Below, one piece after another: positions 6,403 through 6,662 of a DNA stretch of 6,662 nucleotides. The translations under genes and the position numbers were made by a program. Location of the stretch: contig JAQUNB010000066.1 of assembly GCA_028717825.1 (NCBI GenBank), forward strand, positions 1-6,662. The letters run 5' to 3'. The stretch comes from Candidatus Omnitrophota bacterium (GTDB lineage: Bacteria; Omnitrophota; Gorgyraeia; Tantalellales; Tantalellaceae). How positions within the stretch are numbered: the stretch's first letter is position 1; each line of letters opens with the position of its first letter. The notes under the pieces are model-generated. The model was not told where the DNA came from. It did not search any database and was given only the letters and a program-made list of their open reading frames with translations.

Positions 6403-6662
6403 ATCTTCGACCTCCTTAGTTATCAAGGTACCATCTGCGTTTGAAAAACTTGACCTCACATGTATCGGAATATTGAATTTGCTCGCCACTTCCATACTTC
6501 GCGCCTGCATTACCTGAGCGCCAAGCGACGCCAATTCCATCATTTCCTCGGAACTTATTTTGTTAAGTTTCCTCGCGTCAGGAACTATTCTGGGATCGGC
6601 GGTGTAAACGCCTTCAACATCGGTATATATCTCGCACATTTTGGCATCGAGAACTTTCGCCA
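5905..6662 (-). CDS. lysC: Aspartate kinase, N-terminus cut by right edge
   Basis: This is the C-terminal ~251 residues of aspartokinase, which phosphorylates aspartate to enter lysine, diaminopimelate, methionine and threonine synthesis. The frame is open through the right edge, so the Met at 6639 is internal and not the start. Counting that Met as 1, CEIYTDVEGVYTADPRIVP (2-20) is the end of the kinase active-site region, followed by ISSEEMMELASLGAQVM (28-44) and IPIHVRSSF (57-65). Two ACT domains follow: about 84-160, with KVTICDVPDKPGEASKIF (96-113), and about 174-235, with KVSVVGIGMRSHSGVAAKMF (174-193) and STSEIKISCVI (207-217). This is the monofunctional, Thr/Lys-regulated type, with no homoserine dehydrogenase fused to it. 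It ends in TGA overlapping the cimA ATG by 4 bases, so it heads the visible lysC-cimA-valS operon. Whether more genes precede it cannot be seen. An internal start for a beta chain is listed separately. Confidence 0.96.
   Translation of the reverse strand, partial: AKVLDAKMCEIYTDVEGVYTADPRIVPDARKLNKISSEEMMELASLGAQVMQARSMEVASKFNIPIHVRSSFSNADGTLITKEVEDMEDVLVRGVTVNKNEAKVTICDVPDKPGEASKIFEALSKSAINVDMIIQNISRTKSTDISFTIDEKDMSKVQDVIGKITKQIGARGIKYDKNIAKVSVVGIGMRSHSGVAAKMFKSLAEKNINIEMISTSEIKISCVIERKHAAEAVKAIHRTFKLNKKRQKSGK
6410..6418 (-). promoter_or_regulatory. Strong internal Shine-Dalgarno inside lysC
   Basis: On the minus strand the sequence reads TAAGGAGGT, complementary over nine bases to the usual 16S rRNA 3' tail. 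It lies 7 bases before the in-frame ATG at 6402, which is good spacing for initiation. It is the best ribosome-binding sequence I see at any start in the window. The cimA, valS, pseudouridine synthase and nadC starts have only weak or no matches. It is therefore the main evidence for a separate beta chain. Confidence 0.55.

Noticed and set aside
5905..6639. Met at 6639 as the true start of aspartate kinase
   Set aside because: The frame continues to the right edge with AKVLDAK upstream, and the Met lies just before the conserved C-E-I-Y-T-D-V kinase motif, so the N-terminal half is outside the window.

Overview
The window is a compact bacterial chromosomal segment with every recognisable gene on the minus strand, so transcription runs from the right edge towards the left. 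From right to left it holds the C-terminal half of an aspartate kinase (lysC, cut by the right edge), a complete citramalate synthase (cimA), a complete valyl-tRNA synthetase (valS), a 141-bp intergenic gap with a nested inverted repeat, a complete RsuA/RluB-family pseudouridine synthase, and the first 254 residues of nicotinate-nucleotide pyrophosphorylase (nadC, cut by the left edge). There are no tRNA or rRNA genes, insertion sequences or CRISPR arrays. All five genes are housekeeping or biosynthetic.

The layout falls into two gene groups. lysC, cimA and valS are joined by two identical 4-base ATGA stop/start overlaps, which implies one polycistronic mRNA with coupled translation. Aspartate kinase feeds lysine, diaminopimelate, methionine and threonine synthesis. 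Citramalate synthase supplies 2-oxobutyrate for isoleucine from pyruvate and acetyl-CoA, bypassing threonine. ValRS charges valine, a branched-chain product made by the same later enzymes as isoleucine. After the gap, the pseudouridine synthase and nadC are only 2 bases apart and form a second group, or the tail of the first if transcription reads through.

The most interesting point is inside lysC. A Met codon lies at the position where, in my recollection of the Corynebacterium and Bacillus aspartokinases, a separate regulatory beta subunit starts in frame. It is preceded by the uninterrupted Shine-Dalgarno string TAAGGAGGT at good spacing. None of the four conventional gene starts in the window has a ribosome-binding site nearly as good. 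This suggests that lysC makes both a full-length alpha chain and a ~165-residue ACT-only beta chain. The second item is an ~87-bp nested dyad between valS and the pseudouridine synthase gene, with a perfect 13-bp inner stem.

The moderate-to-low GC by eye, the protein sequence style and the gene set fit an uncultured Gram-negative-type bacterium, perhaps Omnitrophota or a related PVC-side lineage. This is inference without any database search. I see no evidence of an undescribed defence or mobile system here.
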